Shown here: one piece after another, positions 60,019 through 64,000 of the stretch
Layout: each line of letters opens with the position of its first letter
How positions within the stretch are numbered: the first letter of the stretch is position 1
Assembly (NCBI RefSeq): GCF_014648655.1
Contig: NZ_BMRN01000007.1
Coordinates: forward strand, 124,001-188,000
DNA: 64,000 nucleotides
Direction: 5' to 3'
Source: Streptomyces atratus
GTDB taxonomy: Bacteria > Actinomycetota > Actinomycetes > Streptomycetales > Streptomycetaceae
Notes under the pieces: generated by a model
What the model was told of the DNA's origin: nothing
What the model saw: the letters and a program-made list of their open reading frames with translations, nothing else
Databases searched by the model: none
Position numbers and translations under genes: made by a program

Positions 60019-60249
60019 GGGAGGTCCTCCAGGTGAACGTTCACGACGCGGGGTGGGGAGACCGCATCGGCGGGGGCGGTGCCGCAGGTGGCCGGGGGAG
60101 ATCCGTTCACATATCCGCCATGCCGTTCACACCGCGATGTTCCCCCGCATTGAAGCGTGTTGACCCGTCCCCGACAACGGTTGATGCTCCTCGAAAAGCG
60201 TCCGGACGCGCTCCTGTGATCACACACCCCCTGCATTGGGAGGAACGCA

Positions 60250-60888
60250 ATGCGCAACCGAAGTGTTCGACCGGGACGACTCCCGATCACGGCCGTCCTT
60301 GCCGCCGTACTGCTTGCCGTACCGACGACGACCGCCTCAGCAGCGCAGACCCCCACCACGACTGCCTCGGCAGTACAGGGCACCGCTGCCGCAGACGGCG
60401 GCATCGCCGCCACCCAGCGCCTGAACATCACCATGCAGGCCCAGCAGAAGACCAACTGGTGCTGGGCGGCAGCCGGCAACACCATCGCCACCTGGTTCGG
60501 CCGCAACTACTCGCAGAACCAGTTCTGCAACGCCGCCTTCGGCCGCTCCCAGGGCTACGAGTGCCCCAACTCGCAGGCCACGCTCGGCAATGTCCAGGAC
60601 GGTCTCGACCGGGCCGGCATCAACCCCGGTTCGTACGTCACCGGCTGGCTGCGCCACTCCACCGTCCAGGCCGAGATCGCCGCAGGACGCCCCGTGGAGA
60701 CCCGCATCCAGTGGTCGGCCGGCGGTGGCCACATGCATGTCCTGTACGGGTACGACGACGCGAACAGCTGGGTCTACTGGGGCGATCCATGGCCCTCCAG
60801 CAACCGTTACAACTGGGCCTCGCACGCCTGGTACGTGAGCAACAACGAGTTCTCCTGGACCCACTCGCTGTACCGGATCGGAGCGTGA
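60250..60888 (+). CDS. Secreted papain-like cysteine protease
   Basis: 212 aa. Signal peptide 1-32 (RLPITAVLAAVLLAVPTTTASAA). The catalytic Cys C71 lies in QQKTNWCWAAAGNTIATWF, the His in GGGHMHVLYGYDD (H161/H163) and the Asp in VYWGDPWPSSN (D179), giving the order Cys-His-Asp of a papain-fold (C39_2/AvrRpt2-like) protease. Additional cysteines (FCNAAFG, YECPNS) suit a disulfide in a secreted protein. It is followed after 4 bases by a membrane-anchored partner gene. Confidence 0.85.
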   Translation: MRNRSVRPGRLPITAVLAAVLLAVPTTTASAAQTPTTTASAVQGTAAADGGIAATQRLNITMQAQQKTNWCWAAAGNTIATWFGRNYSQNQFCNAAFGRSQGYECPNSQATLGNVQDGLDRAGINPGSYVTGWLRHSTVQAEIAAGRPVETRIQWSAGGGHMHVLYGYDDANSWVYWGDPWPSSNRYNWASHAWYVSNNEFSWTHSLYRIGA

Positions 60889-60892
60889 CGCA

Positions 60893-61777
60893 ATGATCTC
60901 CAAGACCGCACGCACCGCACGCACCGCATGGTCCGCAGCTGCCGCCCTGGCCGCCACGGGCGTTCTTGCAGGCGCCGCCCTGCTCACCGTCACGACCCCG
61001 CAGGCGGCCGCCGCCACCGGCCCCGCAGCCGATCCGGCCGCCTTGGCCGCCGCCCGTCGAGCGGCCACCGACCCCGCGACCCTGGACACCCTGTCCCGGT
61101 TCTTCGCCCGCGAAGGCAAGATCGCAAGGTCGGCGGCCGCGCCGCGCATCGAGGGCGCCGCAGTCCCCGTACGCACCCTCGATCCGGACTTCGTCGCCGG
61201 GAAACCGGGAGCGCCCGTCGCCAGACTGGACTACCTCGCCACCACGGCCGTCTCCTCGGACGGCCAGAAGGCGTCCTTGTGGACCCTTCCGAAGGAAGGG
61301 AAGGACGGCGGCCGGCAGGTGGTGAACATCGCCACCGGCGACGACGAGACGCGGTACGCCGCCGCCGGCGCCCACAAGCTCCCCGGCGGGACGGTCTTCC
61401 GCGAGCCGCAGATCGACGCCTGGTACGTCCAGAGGGGGGCCGAGGTGCTCCCGCTGGACCAGGACGCGGTCCGCGCGGTCGGCGCCCACGGCACCACACT
61501 CGCCGCCTACCGCGCCCGGGTACGGGAGGCCTACGGCGACAAGCTCCCCGGCTCCGGTTACGACCGCTCCGGCAAGGCGGGGGGCTACGCACCGTCCGCC
61601 ACCGCTTCCGGCCCCCGGGAAAGCGCCGACGCAACCCACCGGGTGGCTGTCGCGAGCACGGCTTCCGGCACGGCCCCGACCGCCACGTCGGCCGCCGCCG
61701 GAGCGGGTGCCCTCGCCGTGCTCGCCCTCGGCGGCATCACGGCACTGCGCAACCGCCACCACCGGGAAACCCCGTGA
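60893..61777 (+). CDS. Secreted/anchored partner protein of the papain-like protease
   Basis: 294 aa. Signal peptide at about 1-42 (Ala-rich, ending TTPQAAAATG). A middle domain (about 45-220) has no family I recognise. The C-terminus has an Ala/Gly hydrophobic helix (AGAGALAVLALGGITAL) with a short RNRHHRETP tail, like a type I membrane anchor. Starts 4 bases after the protease stop, so it is co-translated. Possibilities: inhibitor, pro-domain, substrate, or docking partner. Nothing in the sequence decides among them. Confidence 0.7.
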   Translation: MISKTARTARTAWSAAAALAATGVLAGAALLTVTTPQAAAATGPAADPAALAAARRAATDPATLDTLSRFFAREGKIARSAAAPRIEGAAVPVRTLDPDFVAGKPGAPVARLDYLATTAVSSDGQKASLWTLPKEGKDGGRQVVNIATGDDETRYAAAGAHKLPGGTVFREPQIDAWYVQRGAEVLPLDQDAVRAVGAHGTTLAAYRARVREAYGDKLPGSGYDRSGKAGGYAPSATASGPRESADATHRVAVASTASGTAPTATSAAAGAGALAVLALGGITALRNRHHRETP

Positions 61778-61801
61778 CCGGCAACGGCACCCGCTGACCC
61801 C

Positions 61802-61842
61802 GTGCTCCGGGGGGCGCTCCCTCAACCCGCGCCCCGGAGCAC
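61802..61842 (+). terminator. Terminator after the protease-partner operon
   Basis: GTGCTCCGGGG (61802-61812) with its complement (61832-61842), 11 bp, with extra G-C pairing inside the loop; 24 bases after the stop and 55 bases before uvrC. Confidence 0.72.
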
Positions 61843-61896
61843 GGCACCACTGCCGAGCAGGCCGCACTGTCACTGCCCGCAAGTAGGGTGGGACGC

Positions 61897-64000
61897 ATGG
61901 CAGACCCCTCCAGCTACCGCCCCAAGCCGGGACAGATCCCCGACTCCCCGGGGGTCTACAAATTCCGCGACGAACACCGCCGGGTGATCTACGTCGGAAA
62001 GGCCAAGAACCTGCGCCAGCGCCTGGCCAATTACTTTCAGGACCTGGCCGCGCTCCACCCGCGTACGCGCACGATGGTCACCACGGCCGCCTCGGTGGAG
62101 TGGACCGTCGTCTCCACGGAGGTCGAGGCGCTCCAGCTGGAGTACTCCTGGATCAAGGAGTTCGACCCCCGGTTCAACGTCAAGTACCGCGACGACAAGA
62201 GCTATCCGTATCTCGCGGTCACGCTCAACGAGGAATTCCCGCGCGTCCAGGTCATGCGCGGAGCCAAGAAGAAGGGCGTGCGCTACTTCGGTCCGTACGG
62301 GCACGCCTGGGCGATCCGCGAGACGGTCGACCTGATGCTTCGGGTCTTTCCGGTGCGTACGTGCTCCGCCGGAGTCTTCAAGAACGCCGCCAGGACCGGC
62401 CGCCCGTGCCTCCTCGGCTACATCGGCAAGTGCTCGGCTCCCTGCGTCGGCCGGGTCACCCCTGAGGAACACCGCGAACTGGCGGGCGACTTCTGCGACT
62501 TCATGGCCGGCCGCACCGGCACGTATATCCGCCGCCTGGAGAAGGACATGATGGCGGCGGCCGAAGAGATGGAGTACGAGCGGGCGGCCCGGCTCCGCGA
62601 CGATGTGGAGGCCCTCAAGCGGGCCATGGAGAAGAGCGCCGTCGTCCTCGCCGACGCGACCGACGCCGACCTGATCGCGGTCGCCGAGGACGAGCTCGAA
62701 GCCGCCGTCCAGATCTTCCATGTGCGCGGCGGCCGGGTGCGCGGCCAGCGCGGCTGGGTCACCGACAAGGTCGAGAACGTCGACACCTCGGGCCTGGTCG
62801 AGCACGCCCTGCAGCAGCTGTACGGCGAGGAGGCGGGCGATTCCGTCCCCAAGGAGGTCCTCGTCCCGGCCCTCCCCGAGGACCCCGACGCGGTCGCCCA
62901 GTGGCTCGCCGACCGCAGGGGCTCCCACGTCAGCCTGCGGATCCCGCAGCGCGGCGACAAGAAGGACCTGATGGCGACGGTCCAGCGCAACGCCCAGCAG
63001 GCCCTGGGGCTGCACAAGACCAAGCGCGCCTCCGACCTGACGACCCGCTCCCGCGCCCTGGAGGAGATCGCCGGGGCGCTCGGCCTCGACACGGCTCCGT
63101 TGCGCATCGAGTGCTTCGACATCTCGCATCTCCAGGGCGACGACGTGGTCGCCTCCATGGTCGTCTTCGAGGACGGTCTTGCCCGCAAGAGCGAGTACCG
63201 CCGCTTCCAGATCAAGGGCTTCGAGGGCCAGGACGACGTCCGCTCGATGCATGAGGTGATCGGCCGCCGCTTCAAGCGGTATCTCCAGGAGAAGGAGCGG
63301 ACGGGGGAGTGGGAGGAGACCCCCGCGCCAACCGGACCCGTCCCGGCCCCGCAAACCGCCCCGGCAGCCCTGACCGGCCCGGCCGGTTTGGACACCATCC
63401 CCGACGCAGGCACCACTCCCGTCCCGGACACCGCCCCCGATCCGGACACCGCCCCCGATCCGGACACCGCCCCCGATCCGGACACCGAGCCCCGCGAGGA
63501 CGACGGCCGTCCCAAGCGGTTCGCCTATCCGCCGCAGCTCGTCGTGGTCGACGGCGGCCAGCCGCAGGTCGCCGCCGCCAAGCGCGCCCTCGACGAGCTC
63601 GGGATCGACGACATCGCCGTCTGCGGCCTCGCCAAGCGCCTCGAAGAGGTCTGGCTGCCCGAGGACGACGACCCCGTCGTCCTGCCCCGCTCCAGCGAGG
63701 GCCTCTATCTCCTCCAGCGTGTCCGTGACGAGGCGCACCGCTTCGCGATCACGTATCAGCGCGCCAAGCGGGCCAAGCGCATCCGTTCCAGCCCCCTGGA
63801 TGCCGTCGCCGGCCTCGGCGAGACCCGGAAACAGGCGTTGATCAAGCATTTCGGCTCCGTGAAGAAGCTGAAGCAGGCGACAATCGACGAGATCTGCGAG
63901 GTTCCGGGGATAGGCCGCAGGACTGCGGAATCGGTGGCTGTCGCCCTGGCCTCGGCTGCCCCGGCCACGCCCGCCGTGAACACGGCGACAGGAGAGATCA
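61897..64000 (+). CDS. uvrC: Excinuclease ABC subunit C (3' end beyond window)
   Basis: Dual-incision nuclease of nucleotide excision repair; 701 codons visible. GIY-YIG nuclease domain at about 17-95 ([25 protein letters not shown]), cysteine-containing [16 protein letters not shown] near 169, UVR motif ([24 protein letters not shown]) near 224, RNase H-like domain with [21 protein letters not shown] near 407 and [18 protein letters not shown] near 550, and helix-hairpin-helix [19 protein letters not shown] near 665. A 50-residue Pro/Asp/Thr-rich insert at about 470-530 interrupts the RNase H-like part. ATG 61897 gives the normal start. Confidence 0.96.
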   Translation, partial: MADPSSYRPKPGQIPDSPGVYKFRDEHRRVIYVGKAKNLRQRLANYFQDLAALHPRTRTMVTTAASVEWTVVSTEVEALQLEYSWIKEFDPRFNVKYRDDKSYPYLAVTLNEEFPRVQVMRGAKKKGVRYFGPYGHAWAIRETVDLMLRVFPVRTCSAGVFKNAARTGRPCLLGYIGKCSAPCVGRVTPEEHRELAGDFCDFMAGRTGTYIRRLEKDMMAAAEEMEYERAARLRDDVEALKRAMEKSAVVLADATDADLIAVAEDELEAAVQIFHVRGGRVRGQRGWVTDKVENVDTSGLVEHALQQLYGEEAGDSVPKEVLVPALPEDPDAVAQWLADRRGSHVSLRIPQRGDKKDLMATVQRNAQQALGLHKTKRASDLTTRSRALEEIAGALGLDTAPLRIECFDISHLQGDDVVASMVVFEDGLARKSEYRRFQIKGFEGQDDVRSMHEVIGRRFKRYLQEKERTGEWEETPAPTGPVPAPQTAPAALTGPAGLDTIPDAGTTPVPDTAPDPDTAPDPDTAPDPDTEPREDDGRPKRFAYPPQLVVVDGGQPQVAAAKRALDELGIDDIAVCGLAKRLEEVWLPEDDDPVVLPRSSEGLYLLQRVRDEAHRFAITYQRAKRAKRIRSSPLDAVAGLGETRKQALIKHFGSVKKLKQATIDEICEVPGIGRRTAESVAVALASAAPATPAVNTATGEI
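63427..63486 (+). repeat. 18-bp tandem repeats inside uvrC
   Basis: Three perfect copies of GACACCGCCCCCGATCCG (63427-63444, 63445-63462, 63463-63480) plus the first 6 bases of a fourth. They encode repeating DTAPDP in the linker within the UvrC nuclease region. The 18-base period keeps the frame. Confidence 0.88.

Overview
The window is a high-GC chromosomal segment from an actinomycete, almost certainly a Streptomyces. Codon third positions are nearly all G or C, GTG starts are common, -10 boxes of the TAGGCT/TANNNT type lie directly in front of leaderless starts, and the core genes (liv, polA, rpsA, coaE, uvrB, uvrA, uvrC) stand in the order I know from Streptomyces chromosomes. It looks like conserved core chromosome with small accessory patches. 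I see no prophage, insertion sequence, CRISPR array or biosynthetic cluster.

Layout. 1-4.0 kb: a branched-chain amino acid ABC importer operon on the minus strand (livK, then an intercistronic hairpin, livH, livM cut by the window edge). 4.6-7.5 kb: a hotdog thioesterase and a molybdopterin oxidoreductase. 7.7-17 kb: polA, a DUF4184 membrane protein, a secreted lytic transglycosylase, a 46-aa membrane peptide, a DUF3068 protein and the helicase hrpB. 18-24 kb: rpsA with a clear vegetative promoter, a beta-helix lyase, a broken flavin amine oxidase, a PAC2 protein, coaE and a TPR protein. 24-35 kb: mixed metabolism and envelope genes, a SNF2 helicase/SWIM zinc-finger pair, and a TetR/HXXEE divergon with a perfect 18-bp palindrome.

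35.9-37.0 kb is the most unusual part. A DUF7873-family gene is followed, before a strong terminator, by two tandem structures that fold as transfer RNAs with their halves in swapped (circularly permuted) order. In each, the T-arm and 3' acceptor strand come first, then a short spacer, then the 5' acceptor strand, D-arm and 5' anticodon strand. All helices complement, but the anticodon loop is left open and a uridine at position 33 cannot be obtained by simple joining. I propose a protein plus tRNA-mimic RNA cassette.

37-47 kb: a C39-like papain-fold protein with an AlaA-type aminotransferase, an HxlR regulator, cupins, a uridine kinase remnant next to a pseudouridine catabolic pair (psuG and a PfkB kinase), an MFS transporter, ogt, a glycerophosphodiesterase and an MHYT sensor. 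47-64 kb: nucleotide excision repair genes uvrB, uvrA and uvrC, interleaved with a TerD/TerC stress group. The terC gene lies behind a yybP-ykoY (manganese) riboswitch that appears to control its ribosome binding site. Other genes here include a Rieske lipoprotein and a secreted papain-like protease with a membrane-anchored partner.

PolA, UvrABC and Ogt together give the region a DNA-repair character, but spacing and terminators show that these genes are independent transcription units.
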